From positions 806,001 to 870,000 of the forward strand of contig JBJKVF010000006.1 in assembly GCA_045562755.1 (NCBI GenBank): 64,000 nucleotides of DNA. The letters run 5' to 3'. The notes under the pieces are model-generated. The model was not told where the DNA came from, made no database searches, and saw only the letters and a list, made by a program, of their open reading frames with translations. Positions 37,157 through 46,827 of this stretch are shown here, piece after piece. Numbering within the stretch: the first letter of the stretch is position 1; each line of letters opens with the position of its first letter. The position numbers were made by a program, and so were the translations under genes. This stretch comes from GCA-002708145 sp045562755. GTDB lineage: Bacteria; Chloroflexota; Dehalococcoidia; Lucifugimonadales; Lucifugimonadaceae.

Positions 37157-38634
37157 AAAATAATAAACCAAACATAGTTTTTTTGTTTCCTGATCAATTT
37201 AGATCAGATTTTATAGAATCAAATGGTGCTGACTGGTTAGAAACTCCTAATATAAATTCTATAGCTGAAAATGGAATAAATTACAAAAATGCTTTCTCTG
37301 CTTCTCCTGTATGCGTTCCAGCAAGGACATGTCTATTAACGGGAATGAATGCAATAAAAAATGGTGTTGCATCAAACCTTCACAACCTCAGAGGTGACTG
37401 GAGAGAGGCGGGTGTAAATATTTTCCCTGAAATTTTCTCTGATGCTGGATACTATACTGCTGGTATTGGTAAGATGCATTTTTATCCTTGGGATGAAAAA
37501 AGAGGTTTTCAGTACAGAGTAGTCTGTGAAGATAAAAGATGGCTTGATGTTAGAGATGATTATTATCATTATCTTAAAGACCGTGGATTAAAAAAAACCC
37601 ATGGCAATGAGATGGATGGGTATCATGAAAATAAAGGGGCGGTAATTAATACAATTCCATGGGAGCATTCTTGGGATAGATTCGTTGGATCAGAGTCTGT
37701 AAAATTCATTGAAAATTATGGGTCTGATCAGCCTTTTGCAATGATGGTTGGATTTCCAGGTCCTCACTGTCCATATGATCCTGACGAAAGATTTCTAAAA
37801 AATATAAATGATGAAAAATTACCTAAACCAATTCCTGAAAAATCAGACGATGCGCCGGGGCTAAGAAAAATTAACGTTGAAGGTAATAAAAGACCTTGGA
37901 ATGGAGTCGATTATTCTGATTTTCCTGAAGAAAGTAAAATGCTGATTAGAAAGCATTACTCAGGATTAGTTCAACAAATAGATTACGAAGTTGGGAAAAT
38001 TATTCAAGCATTGGATAAAAAAAATTTACTTGATAATACCTATATAATTTTAACATCCGATCATGGTGATTATTTGGGAGATCATAGTTTAATTGGTAAA
38101 GCATCTTTTTTTGACACAGCTATGCGAGTTCCTATGCTAGCTATGGGTCCAAATATTAAACCAGAGCAAACAATAAATGATTTAGTTGAAGTAACAGATG
38201 TTACTTCAACAATGTTAAGTTGGGCCAACATAGATATTCCAGAATGGTATGATTCAAGGCCTTTGCCCGGAGATGGTATGCCAGGTAATTCGGGCAGAGA
38301 AAATATTTTTGGATTTCTAGCCGATGGCTGGATGAATTTTGATGGTAGATATAAATTACACAAATATTCGAATGGTGAAATCTTATTATTTGATATGAAA
38401 ACTGACCCACAAGAACAAAATAATCTAATAAATAATAATGATTATCAAGATATAAGAAATAAACTTGAAGATGAATTATTTAAGGAGGTAATGAAGTCAA
38501 TTGATGCATCAATGAATGACAGATTAGCTCAAAACGGTGATATGTCTCAAGATCCTACCTTTGGTTTTGAGGGTTGGCAGAGACCTTGGCCACATCCTCC
38601 GAAAACAGAACCTGCCAAATATGAAAAGAAATAA
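37153..38634 (+). CDS. Type I sulfatase (arylsulfatase family)
   Basis: A 493-residue alkaline-phosphatase-fold sulfatase. Metal-binding DQ near residue 14 and the formylglycine motif CVPAR at 54-58 (C-x-P-x-R, in SPVCVPARTCLLTG) are intact. SDHGDYLGDHSLIGK supplies further metal ligands. There is no signal peptide, so action in the cytoplasm is suggested. It needs a formylglycine-generating enzyme or anSME, not seen here. Its last 80 bases overlap the convergent VKOR gene. The substrate is unknown. Confidence 0.88.
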   Translation: MKNNKPNIVFLFPDQFRSDFIESNGADWLETPNINSIAENGINYKNAFSASPVCVPARTCLLTGMNAIKNGVASNLHNLRGDWREAGVNIFPEIFSDAGYYTAGIGKMHFYPWDEKRGFQYRVVCEDKRWLDVRDDYYHYLKDRGLKKTHGNEMDGYHENKGAVINTIPWEHSWDRFVGSESVKFIENYGSDQPFAMMVGFPGPHCPYDPDERFLKNINDEKLPKPIPEKSDDAPGLRKINVEGNKRPWNGVDYSDFPEESKMLIRKHYSGLVQQIDYEVGKIIQALDKKNLLDNTYIILTSDHGDYLGDHSLIGKASFFDTAMRVPMLAMGPNIKPEQTINDLVEVTDVTSTMLSWANIDIPEWYDSRPLPGDGMPGNSGRENIFGFLADGWMNFDGRYKLHKYSNGEILLFDMKTDPQEQNNLINNNDYQDIRNKLEDELFKEVMKSIDASMNDRLAQNGDMSQDPTFGFEGWQRPWPHPPKTEPAKYEKK

Positions 38635-39064
38635 ACAATTTTTCTTTTTTGAAAATAATTATTATTGTTATGGAGTTTATCAGTAATAAAATTGCTGAAG
38701 TTATACAGTATTGACATAAAGCCTTAATTATAAATATTTCAATGTAGGTTAGGTATACAGACACACTCAGTCCAATAAAAGTAGAAAGTAAAATAATTTT
38801 TCTAGTTAAGATATTTATTGAGGAAGTATGACTTAAGCTTAATATCATCATTATTCCGTAAACTAACATTCCTCCAAAAGACAAAGGTACCCCTTGGAAT
38901 TTAGCCCATTTACTATTAAGTACTTCATTGCATCCTTGTATACTACAGGAGGCCTCAATCTGTCCAAATGATAATACTGTAAGATATGTTGTTACTACTA
39001 ACCCCAGTAAGGAAATAAAAGCAGAAAAAGCCCATAAATATTTAATCTCTGTAAGACTTTGCAA
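38555..39064 (-). CDS. Vitamin K epoxide reductase (VKOR)-family quinone-linked oxidase
   Basis: A 169-residue four-helix membrane protein. The active-site CxxC is CQYC at 117-120 and the loop cysteines are Cys40 and Cys45. Bacterial VKOR reoxidises DsbA-like proteins and passes electrons to quinone. The TTG start lies two bases after the stop of a DsbA-like gene, so the two form a complete disulfide-forming system. About 26 C-terminal residues beyond the last helix are encoded opposite the sulfatase 3' end. Confidence 0.85.
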   Translation of the reverse strand: MQSLTEIKYLWAFSAFISLLGLVVTTYLTVLSFGQIEASCSIQGCNEVLNSKWAKFQGVPLSFGGMLVYGIMMILSLSHTSSINILTRKIILLSTFIGLSVSVYLTYIEIFIIKALCQYCITSAILLLINSITIIIIFKKEKLFISFHIWQVLFSEDVAKVSANPQNQR

Positions 39065-39066
39065 AA

Positions 39067-39714
39067 CTAATTTCCAAGTGCACGTTCGATTATAACTCTA
39101 TAATCTCCATAACTTTTTGTACCTACAATAAGCTCACCATTTATTAGTATGGAAGGTGTAGATTTTATACCTAATTTTTTTCCGTCATCTATATCTTTTT
39201 GAATATTCTTTATGTGCTTATCTGATGACATGCATTCACTAAAAGAATTGACATTTAGTTGTAACAATTCTGCCATAGTAGTTAGGTTTTTTTCTGAAAA
39301 AGTTCCTTTGTTTTGCCCATTCCAATTTACATATATAATCTCATCATAGTCTTTGAGGCTATCCTGATCTGATGCACACAGTGCTGCTTCAGCAGCTTGA
39401 AATGATTCATCTCCAATAAAAGGATAATTTCTGTAGATAAAATTTGCCTTACCTGTATCAACATATTCTCGAAATATTTGCTTTCCCGGCCCTAGAGTAA
39501 ATGATCCGCAAGAAGGGCATTGGTAATCAGTAAATTTAACTATTGTTACTGGAGCATTTGGGTCACCAAGTAAAACTCCTCCTGATGATGCATACTCATA
39601 ATTATTTGTTGAATTATTGTTACTACTAGAAAAAAGGGTTATAACAATAATTAAAATACTAATTATGAATACTAACAATCCAAACAGAGTAAATTTATTT
39701 TTAAGAAAATCCAT
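39067..39714 (-). CDS. DsbA-family thiol oxidoreductase, membrane anchored
   Basis: A 215-residue protein with one N-terminal transmembrane anchor (about 8-29), a Ser/Asn-rich linker, and a Thioredoxin_4-type DsbA domain. The active site is CPSC at 66-69 (FTDYQCPSCGSF), and the cis-Pro loop is IKSTPSILINGE. It would oxidise exported proteins and be recycled by the adjacent VKOR. It follows the M81 array on the same strand, 16 bases after copy 1. Confidence 0.88.
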   Translation of the reverse strand: MDFLKNKFTLFGLLVFIISILIIVITLFSSSNNNSTNNYEYASSGGVLLGDPNAPVTIVKFTDYQCPSCGSFTLGPGKQIFREYVDTGKANFIYRNYPFIGDESFQAAEAALCASDQDSLKDYDEIIYVNWNGQNKGTFSEKNLTTMAELLQLNVNSFSECMSSDKHIKNIQKDIDDGKKLGIKSTPSILINGELIVGTKSYGDYRVIIERALGN

Positions 39715-39730
39715 ATTTATATTATATAGA

Positions 39731-41311
39731 TTACTTAGGTGGATAATCTGGTTCTTGAAATGGGAAAAAAGATTTTCTTATGTTTTTATACTCAAAAGTA
39801 CTTAAATCTGCAGATGTTACTCCTGGACTATTTACTACGATTATTTCTGAGGCTATAGGTTGATACGCTGGTCTAGGAGAACTAACACCCTTTGCTACAA
39901 TAACTTTATAATTTTCAGGTTTTATCCCCATAGAGTAAAGTTGCTCCCTAGTTTTATTATGTGTTCGTAAGGATGTCAAAATTATTGTTTTACCATCATT
40001 CGTATCAACCCTTACTCTTAGACCGTCATTATGAAATTTAAACCCTCCGTGGCTTGGTCTGTGTTCTTCATATTTTCCATCATGTATCCCTACAACAATT
40101 CCTGTAATAGTTATTGGCTCACCATGCATATTGTCGGTTTTTCCACCAACATCAATTGTTACTTCAGCACCCTCGCCTGCATTAACACACGTCTTAACAG
40201 ATTCTGGATCGTATAAAGTTTGTAAGAATCCTTCTATTTTCATTTCATGTGCTACTTTTAGTATATGTGTTGAATCTGCAGTTGATCCCCCACCTACATT
40301 ATCTCCTGCATCCATCAAAACTACTGGTCCTAAGTGAGAATGTTGCGTTTTTACAGGTTCCTGGAGCGCGGAACCATCAGAGGGTACATAGTTTTCTTCC
40401 CCTTCTGGTTTTGGTCCAACATAAATCTTTTGTGCTTCTACTAAAGCTTCCCTTATGCTCGGTACAGGTCTATTAAGATCTTCTCTTTTATCCCAAGCTT
40501 TATAAGCCAAATCTTTGGATATTTTTTCTGCTAGTTTGGAATTGTTGTCAGTAATAGTTATCCAAGACATTCCCATCTCCTCAACATCCGCATACGGATA
40601 TCCCTCAACTATTGATGTGTCTAAAACTTCATCATTATTTTCATCTGCTTCAACGCATTCATCAACCAAACTTTTCATAGGTTCTTGGCCTGTATATTGC
40701 TTAACTATATTTACCAGCATAGGAGGCATTTCTATAAATTGCGTAGGATTAATTTCACCCTTAATTGTTCTATAAATTAATGATGCGCATTTATATCCGC
40801 GAACTTTACAATCTAGGTGAGGAGTTGTTCTCCAAACAACACAAACATTTGTATTTTTAACAGTTTCTTTTGAAACATTTGCGTGCTGGTCAAATGTAAT
40901 ACCGACGGGAACTTTTGCCCCTACTATTTCTCTTGTTTTTCTAGTAAATTCTCCATCCATATCAGGAAATTCTTCAGACACTGCAGCGCCATGATTAGAA
41001 ATTAATACTCCATCCCAAGGTCCTTGATTTTCAAGCATAGTAAATATTTCAGATGATAGCCTATCGTAAGCATCTTTAGTTATTGTTCCTATTGGACCTG
41101 TTCTAGCAAACATTAAAGGAACTAATTCAAACCCAAAATCTTTTGCTGCTTCTGAGTATCCACCAATCGTGTAATTGGTGTCACCAAATTGTTCAAAAAT
41201 TTCATTACCCCTGACGATATGTCCTTTTCCATTTTCAAATTCTTCGTATGTTGCAGGTGTAACAGAAAATGTATTTGTTTCGTGTGAAATACCAATTAGT
41301 GCGATTCTCAT
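39731..41311 (-). CDS. M81-family metallopeptidase (MlrC-like), copy 1, intact
   Basis: A 526-residue protein of the MlrC (microcystinase C) family. It has GISHETNTFS at 7-16, ISNHGAAVSEE near 104, FDQHANVS at 140-147, PHLDC at 164-168 and the C-terminal DAGDNVGGGSTADSTHIL. Named after microcystin breakdown, the family is broad and most members act on unknown amides or peptides. It is the last of three tandem copies on the minus strand. The leader AAAGGTAAATT precedes ATG, close to that of the other copies. Confidence 0.88.
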   Translation of the reverse strand: MRIALIGISHETNTFSVTPATYEEFENGKGHIVRGNEIFEQFGDTNYTIGGYSEAAKDFGFELVPLMFARTGPIGTITKDAYDRLSSEIFTMLENQGPWDGVLISNHGAAVSEEFPDMDGEFTRKTREIVGAKVPVGITFDQHANVSKETVKNTNVCVVWRTTPHLDCKVRGYKCASLIYRTIKGEINPTQFIEMPPMLVNIVKQYTGQEPMKSLVDECVEADENNDEVLDTSIVEGYPYADVEEMGMSWITITDNNSKLAEKISKDLAYKAWDKREDLNRPVPSIREALVEAQKIYVGPKPEGEENYVPSDGSALQEPVKTQHSHLGPVVLMDAGDNVGGGSTADSTHILKVAHEMKIEGFLQTLYDPESVKTCVNAGEGAEVTIDVGGKTDNMHGEPITITGIVVGIHDGKYEEHRPSHGGFKFHNDGLRVRVDTNDGKTIILTSLRTHNKTREQLYSMGIKPENYKVIVAKGVSSPRPAYQPIASEIIVVNSPGVTSADLSTFEYKNIRKSFFPFQEPDYPPK

Positions 41312-41323
41312 AATTTACCTTTA

Positions 41324-42918
41324 TTAGTTTGACTTAGGTGGATAATCTGGTTCTTGAAATGGGATACAAAGGAATCTCTTATGTTCTTATACTCAAAAGA
41401 ACTTAAGTCCGCAGATGTTACACCAGGGCTATTTACTACGATTATTTCCGAGGCAATAGGATGATACGCCGGCCTAGGAGAACTTACACCCTTTGCTACA
41501 ATAACTTTATAATCTTCAGGCTTTATCCCCATAGAGTAAAGTCTGCTCTCTGGCAGTATTACCATGTGTTCGTAAGGTTGTCAAAATTATTGTTTTACCA
41601 TCATTCGTATCGAACCCTTACTCTTTGTCCGTCATCAAGAGAATCTAAACCCTCCGTGGCTTGGTCTGTGTTCTTCATATTTTCCATCATGTATCCCTTC
41701 AACAGTTCCTGTGACAGTTATTGGCTCTCCATGCATATTGTCGGTTTTTCCACCCACATCAATCGTTACTTCGGCACCCTCGCCCGCATTAACACATCGT
41801 CTCAACTGATTCAGGGTCGTATAATGTTTGCAAGTAATCCATCAATTTTCATTTCTTGAGCAACTTTTAGTATATGAGTTGAATCTGCAGTTGATCCCCC
41901 ACCTACATTATCTCCGGCGTCCATCAAGAACTACAGGTCCCAAGATGTGAGTGCTGCAGTTTTTTCTGCTTCCTGGAGCGCGGAACCATCAGAGGGTACA
42001 TAGTTTTCCTCCCCTTCTGGTTTTGGTCCAACATAAATCTTTTGAGCTTCTACTAAAGCTTCCCTTATGCTCGGTACAGGTCTATTGAGATCTTCTCTTT
42101 TATCCCAAGCTTTATAAGCCAAATCTTTGGATATTTTTTCTGCTAGATTCGAGATTGTTGTCAGTAATAGTTATCCAAGACATACCCATCTCCTCAACGT
42201 CCGCGTACGGATAACCCTCAACTATTGATGTGTCTAAAACTTCATCATTATTTTCGTCTGCTTCAACGCATTCATCAACCAAACTTTTCATAGGTTCTTG
42301 GCCTGTGTAGTGTTTTACAATATTTACTAGCATAGGAGGCATTTCTATGAACTGTTTAGGATTAATTTCACCCTTAATTGTTCTATAAATTAATGATGCA
42401 CATTTATATCCACGATCTTTACAATCTAAGTGAGGGGTTGTTCTCCATACGATACAAACATTAGTATTTTTTATAGTTTCTTTTGAAACATTTGCGTGCT
42501 GGTCAAATGTAATACCGACGGGAACTTTTGGTCCTACTATTTCTCTTGTTTTTCTAGTAAATTCTCCATCCATATCAGGAAATTCTTCAGAAACTGAAGC
42601 TCCATGATTAGAAATTAGTACTCCATCCCAAGGTCCTTGATTTTCAAGCATAGTAAACATTTCAGATGATAGCCTATCGTAAGCATCTTTAGTTATTGTT
42701 CCTATTGGACCTGTTCTAGCAAACATTAAAGGAACTAGTTCAAAATCAAATTCTTTTGCCGCGTCCACATATCCGGTAATAGTGTAATTTGCACCATCAT
42801 ATTCAGAAAAAAGTTCATCACCTCTAATGATTAATCTTTTTTCAAATTCTTCGTATGTTGCAGGTGTAACAGAAAAAGTATTTGTTTCGTGTGAAATACC
42901 AAGTAGTGCAATTCTCAT
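41324..42918 (-). pseudogene. M81-family metallopeptidase, copy 2, disrupted by many +1 shifts
   Basis: The first 265 residues read cleanly (MRIALLGISHETNTFS onward) until the frame breaks near 42150. From there the similarity to copies 1 and 3 continues across all three frames to the natural stop at 41324-41326. Breaks lie near 42150, 41955, 41928, 41835, 41800, 41637, 41613, 41541 and 41365. Relative to intact copies the net change is +14 bases, all as insertions. It is mosaic: the N-terminus follows copy 3 and later parts follow copy 1. It is either a decayed gene or an assembly consensus error in a repeat. Confidence 0.8.
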
Positions 42919-42930
42919 AATTTACCTCAA

Positions 42931-44511
42931 TCAGTTTGATTTAGGTGGGTAATCAGGTTCTTGAAATGGGTATAAAGATTTTCTTATATTTTTATACTCA
43001 AAAGTACTTAAGTCTGCAGATGTTACTCCTGGAGTATTAACTACGATTATTTCTGAGGCTATCGGATGATATGCCGGCCTAGGAGAGCTAACACCTTTCG
43101 CTACAATAACTTTATAATCTTCAGGATTTATTCCCATGGAGTAAATCTGTTCTCTGGCAGTATTACCAGTTCTTAAAGTTGTCAAAATTATTGTTTTACC
43201 ATCATTAGTATCGAACCTTACTCTTTCACCATCATCAAAGAATCTTTGACCTCCATGATTTGGCCTATGTTCTTCATATTTTCCATCATGTATTCTTCTA
43301 ACAGTTCCTGTGATAGTTATTGGTTCTCCATGCATATTATCGGTTTTTCCACCGACATCAATCGTTACTTCCGCACCCTCACCAGCATTAACACACGTCT
43401 TAACAGATTCTGGGTCGTATAAAGTTTGTAAAAATCCATCGATTTTCATTTCTTGAGCAATTTTTAATATATGAGTTGAATCTGCTGTTGATCCTCCACC
43501 TATATTATCTCCTGCGTCCATAAGTACTACCGGTCCTAGATGAGAATGTTCGTTTTTTTCAGCTTCTTGTAATGCAGAACCATCAGAAGGTACATAGTTT
43601 TCTACTCCTTCAGGTTTTGGTCCAACATAAATATTTTGAGCTTCTTCTAAAGCTTCCCTTATGCTCGGTACTGGTCTATTAAGTTCTTCTCTTTTATCCC
43701 AAGCACTATATGCTAAATCCTTAGATATTTCTTCTGCTAGTTCAAGATTGTTATCAGTAATAGTTATCCAAGACATACCCATTTGTTCAACATCAGCGTA
43801 TGGATAACCCTCAACGATTGATGTATCTAAAACATCATCGTTATTTTCATCTGCTGCGACACATTCATCAACCAAACTTTTCATAGGTTCTTGGCCTGTA
43901 TATTGCTTAACTATATTTACTAGCATAGGTGGCATTTCTATGAATTGTGTAGGATTAATTTCACCCTTAATTGTTCTATAAATTAATGATGCACATTTGT
44001 AGCCTCTATCTTTACAATCTAGGTGAGGACAGGTTCTCCATACGATACAAACATCAGTATTTTTAACAGTTTCTTTTGAAACATTTGCGTGCATATCAAA
44101 CGTGATACCTACTGGAACCTTTGGTCCTACTATTTCTCTTGTTTTTCTGGTAAATTCTCCATCCATATCAGGAAATTCTTCAGAAACTGCAGCTCCATGA
44201 TTAGAAATTAATACTCCATCCCAAGGTCCTTCATTTTCTAACATATTAAACATTTCAGATGATAGTCTATGATATGCATCTTTAGTTATTGTTCCTATTG
44301 GTCCAGTTTCTGCGAACATTAAAGGAACTAGTTCAAAATCAAAGTCTTTTGCCGCATCCATGTATCCAGTAATGGTGTAATTTGCACCGTCATATCGAGG
44401 GAAAATTTCATCTCCTCTGATGATAGTTCTTTTTTCAAATTCCTCGTATGTTGCAGGTGTAACAGAAAATGTATTTGTTTCGTGTGAAATACCAAGTAAT
44501 GCGATTCTCAT
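42931..44511 (-). CDS. M81-family metallopeptidase (MlrC-like), copy 3, intact
   Basis: A 526-residue MlrC-family protein, very close to copy 1. Differences include FDMHANVS for FDQHANVS, CPHLDC for TPHLDC and AETGPIGTI for ARTGPIGTI, so the two intact copies may differ in substrate. It is the first gene of the tandem run. Its ribosome site is TGAGGTAAATT before ATG 44511. It lies 12 bases upstream of copy 2 and is divergent from the Ldh-type dehydrogenase. Confidence 0.88.
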   Translation of the reverse strand: MRIALLGISHETNTFSVTPATYEEFEKRTIIRGDEIFPRYDGANYTITGYMDAAKDFDFELVPLMFAETGPIGTITKDAYHRLSSEMFNMLENEGPWDGVLISNHGAAVSEEFPDMDGEFTRKTREIVGPKVPVGITFDMHANVSKETVKNTDVCIVWRTCPHLDCKDRGYKCASLIYRTIKGEINPTQFIEMPPMLVNIVKQYTGQEPMKSLVDECVAADENNDDVLDTSIVEGYPYADVEQMGMSWITITDNNLELAEEISKDLAYSAWDKREELNRPVPSIREALEEAQNIYVGPKPEGVENYVPSDGSALQEAEKNEHSHLGPVVLMDAGDNIGGGSTADSTHILKIAQEMKIDGFLQTLYDPESVKTCVNAGEGAEVTIDVGGKTDNMHGEPITITGTVRRIHDGKYEEHRPNHGGQRFFDDGERVRFDTNDGKTIILTTLRTGNTAREQIYSMGINPEDYKVIVAKGVSSPRPAYHPIASEIIVVNTPGVTSADLSTFEYKNIRKSLYPFQEPDYPPKSN

Positions 44512-44627
44512 AATTTACCTCAATTATTTGTATTGTTCGTTTAATTTATCATAATAGTTGGATAGTTAGTATTGCTAGTTTATTTTTTATGATAGATTTA
44601 AGAATTAAATTTTATAAGGAAAAAGTA

Positions 44628-45707
44628 ATGCTTGAGAGATTTAAAGTACCAAAAAAAGATAGAGTATACGTTGAAGAAGAAAAAATCAGATTAGTTACAG
44701 AAAAAGTTTTTGTTCACTTAGGATTAAGTCAAGATGATGCAAAAATTAATGCTGACGTTTTAATTACCAATGACTTAAGAGGAGTGGAATCTCATGGGGT
44801 TTCAAATGGATTGCGTAGATATGTTAAGGAATACATTAACAAAGAACTTAATCCAAGTCCAAATTTTTCAATATTAAGAGAATCTCCAACAACTTTGACT
44901 GTAGATGCTGATGGAGCCTTGGGAACTCATGTTGGTCCATGGGCAATGCAGAAAGCTATTGATAAGGCTAAAGAATTTGGTATTGGGGCTGTTGCAATAA
45001 CCAATTCTGGGCACCTAGCAGGATGTGGGTATTATGCAATGATGGCAGCAGAGCAAGGAATGATTGGTCACTGTATGACTGCTGGTGGAGCATTAAACAC
45101 TGTTCCAACATTTGGATCAAAACCTCTATTAGGTACAAATCCTATTGCTTGGGCAGCTCCAGCTAAATCAATGCCTTATTTTTTATTCGATATAGCAACT
45201 ACTCAGGTAGCTGGCAACAAAATTACTCTAGCTAATCGCACAGGGGCAAAACTAGCACCTGGCTGGATTTCAGATACTAATGGAAACCCTATAATGGAAG
45301 AAGTACATCCACCTGAAAAATATCATTTATTACATATTGGAGGAACCAGAGAAAATGGTTCTCACAAAGGATATAGTTTGGGTCTAATGAATGAAATAAT
45401 TTGTAATGAATTATCCGGATGGGGGCCTGGTCCTGTTCATAAAAATAACGGTGGACATTTTTTTCAAGCCTATGACATTGATGCTTTCACAGATAAAACA
45501 AAATTTTTATTAGACATGGATGATTTGCTGAAACATATAATAAATGTTCCTCCATCTGAAGGACATGAAAGAGTTATTTATGCTGGCCTTGAGGAACAAG
45601 AAGAAGTACAAAAGAGATCAAAGGAAGGGATACCTTATCATAAAGAGGTAATTAATTGGTTTGAAACATATTGTGAAGAATCAAATATTGAATGTAAATT
45701 AAGGTAA
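44628..45707 (+). CDS. Ldh-family (malate/L-lactate dehydrogenase type) NAD(P) oxidoreductase
   Basis: About 359 residues. The family marks are LRGVESHGVSNGLRRYV, the alternating GALGTHVGPWAMQKAID, ITNSGHLAGCGYYAMMAA and GTNPIAWAAPA. The later SHKGYSLGLMNEIICNELSG is also typical. Enzymes of this family oxidise 2-hydroxyacids such as malate, sulfolactate or ureidoglycolate. ATG 44628, seven bases after AAGGA (44616-44620), is a better start than 44589. It is convergent with the aldolase gene, seven bases apart. Confidence 0.85.
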   Translation: MLERFKVPKKDRVYVEEEKIRLVTEKVFVHLGLSQDDAKINADVLITNDLRGVESHGVSNGLRRYVKEYINKELNPSPNFSILRESPTTLTVDADGALGTHVGPWAMQKAIDKAKEFGIGAVAITNSGHLAGCGYYAMMAAEQGMIGHCMTAGGALNTVPTFGSKPLLGTNPIAWAAPAKSMPYFLFDIATTQVAGNKITLANRTGAKLAPGWISDTNGNPIMEEVHPPEKYHLLHIGGTRENGSHKGYSLGLMNEIICNELSGWGPGPVHKNNGGHFFQAYDIDAFTDKTKFLLDMDDLLKHIINVPPSEGHERVIYAGLEEQEEVQKRSKEGIPYHKEVINWFETYCEESNIECKLR

Positions 45708-45714
45708 AGGATAT

Positions 45715-46602
45715 TTATACAGGCATTTGCCTGTTCGTATGTTTACGACCAACTTCGGCAGTATCTTTTCTGCCTCCAGAGATAATATTTACACCTTCAT
45801 CAATTTTATCGTTTATATCATCTGGCGAAGCTCCTCCAAGAAAATATTTTCCATTATTTTCACATGCTTCTTTTACTCTTTCTCTAGCCTCTATAATTCT
45901 AGGATCTAAAGGTTTATTGGGGTCTCTTTTTATTCCATATGACATGTGACCATCTCCAGGACCAAATTCAGCAAAACCTATTCCTGGTACTGTTAAGATT
46001 TGTTCGCAATTAGCTACCCCTTTTACGCTTTCTATTTTTATTCCAAGAAGTAGTTCTCCTTCAGGATTTAAGGGCCACGGGTCACATTTTGAAATATAAG
46101 TTTCTTCAGGGTTAATATCCCATACTTTAGCTGCAGTAGTGTGTCCTCCAACACCTCTTCTTCCTCTATCTAATCCATATCCAACTCCAAGTATATTAAT
46201 AGGATATCTACATGATTCAACAAAAGCTCTTACAGCATCAGGACTTTCAGCCTGACATAATAAAATTCCATGAATACCTCTAGCAAGTAGCATTCGAAAT
46301 TGCCAAGCATTATATTTAACAATATTTTCAGAGCTACCTTCTACAGGGGCTTCTACTATTATGGCTGGAGTTCTATGCCCACTTGATGTTGGGCCTCCAT
46401 CTATAAGACCTTTTATATAATTGTCTAAGCCAGGCATATCAAATGCTCCGTGTTCCATCCCTATATTTATATAATCAGCCCAAGTTTTAGCGTCAATAAT
46501 TCCTTGTTCATAAGTTAGAACATGCCCTGAATGTGCTCCTGTGTAATACACAGTTTCTTTTGATTCTAATAATTCTATTACTTTATTTATTCTTTTAGTC
46601 AT
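45715..46602 (-). CDS. HpcH/HpaI-family aldolase
   Basis: A 295-residue TIM-barrel class II aldolase of the HpcH/HpaI/citrate lyase group. It has ARGIHGILLCQAESPDAVRA with the metal Glu, then GVGGHTTAAKVWDI, GIKIESVKGV and GFAEFGPGDGHMSYG, the second metal site. Such enzymes cleave 4-hydroxy-2-oxo acids to pyruvate (or oxaloacetate) plus an aldehyde. Next to an Ldh-type dehydrogenase and a CoA-transferase, it may finish breakdown of a hydroxy- or keto-acid. The insertion around YGLDRGRRGVGG is longer than usual. Confidence 0.82.
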   Translation of the reverse strand: MTKRINKVIELLESKETVYYTGAHSGHVLTYEQGIIDAKTWADYINIGMEHGAFDMPGLDNYIKGLIDGGPTSSGHRTPAIIVEAPVEGSSENIVKYNAWQFRMLLARGIHGILLCQAESPDAVRAFVESCRYPINILGVGYGLDRGRRGVGGHTTAAKVWDINPEETYISKCDPWPLNPEGELLLGIKIESVKGVANCEQILTVPGIGFAEFGPGDGHMSYGIKRDPNKPLDPRIIEARERVKEACENNGKYFLGGASPDDINDKIDEGVNIISGGRKDTAEVGRKHTNRQMPV

Positions 46603-46649
46603 AATTTTTTTCTAAGTGTTTATATATTTGTTTGTATAATAACATTGAT

Positions 46650-46826
46650 ATGTTAAAAAATAATGTGTTAGAGCATATAAATCTTATTCATGGGGCTTTG
46701 GGAGCCTATGATGAACTTATTGTTTTTATTTTAATTCTGCTTTTATTAGGATGGCTTGCTTACAAATCATGGAAAGCAACCAAAGAAAAAGATAGAAAAA
46801 AAAATAATAAGATAGAAAAAAAGTAA
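46650..46826 (+). CDS. Small single-pass membrane protein, unknown
   Basis: About 58 residues. One transmembrane helix (ELIVFILILLLLGWLAYKSW) is followed by a highly basic tail of Lys/Asn. TATAAT at 46635-46640 suggests transcription starts around 46647, so ATG 46650 is preferred over TTG 46632, giving an almost leaderless mRNA. No family was recognised. It is wedged between two minus-strand genes and ends one base from the CoA-transferase stop. Confidence 0.5.
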   Translation: MLKNNVLEHINLIHGALGAYDELIVFILILLLLGWLAYKSWKATKEKDRKKNNKIEKK

Positions 46827-46827
46827 T

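Larger units (their letters stand above)
39731..44511 (-). repeat. Three-copy tandem array of M81 genes (period about 1.6 kb)
   Basis: Gene starts at 44511, 42918 and 41311 are spaced 1593 and 1607 bases. Copy-to-copy gaps are 12 bases each, with the same TAAATTATG translation start region. Long stretches of copies 1 and 2 (for example 40365-40520 against 41975-42130) are nearly identical, showing recent gene conversion or duplication. Confidence 0.9.

Noticed and set aside
40031..40775. Several plus-strand open frames within M81 copy 1
   Set aside because: They overlap a strongly conserved enzyme on the other strand, have no ribosome sites, and reappear in fragments in the other copies.
41308..42122. 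Two short minus-strand frames (41308-41565, 41931-42122) as separate genes
   Set aside because: Both are pieces of the disrupted M81 copy 2; similarity to the intact copies runs through all frames.
39731..44511. Repeated DNA as a CRISPR array or mobile element
   Set aside because: The 1.6-kb unit is a coding gene copied in tandem; no short repeats, cas genes, terminal inverted repeats or transposase were seen.
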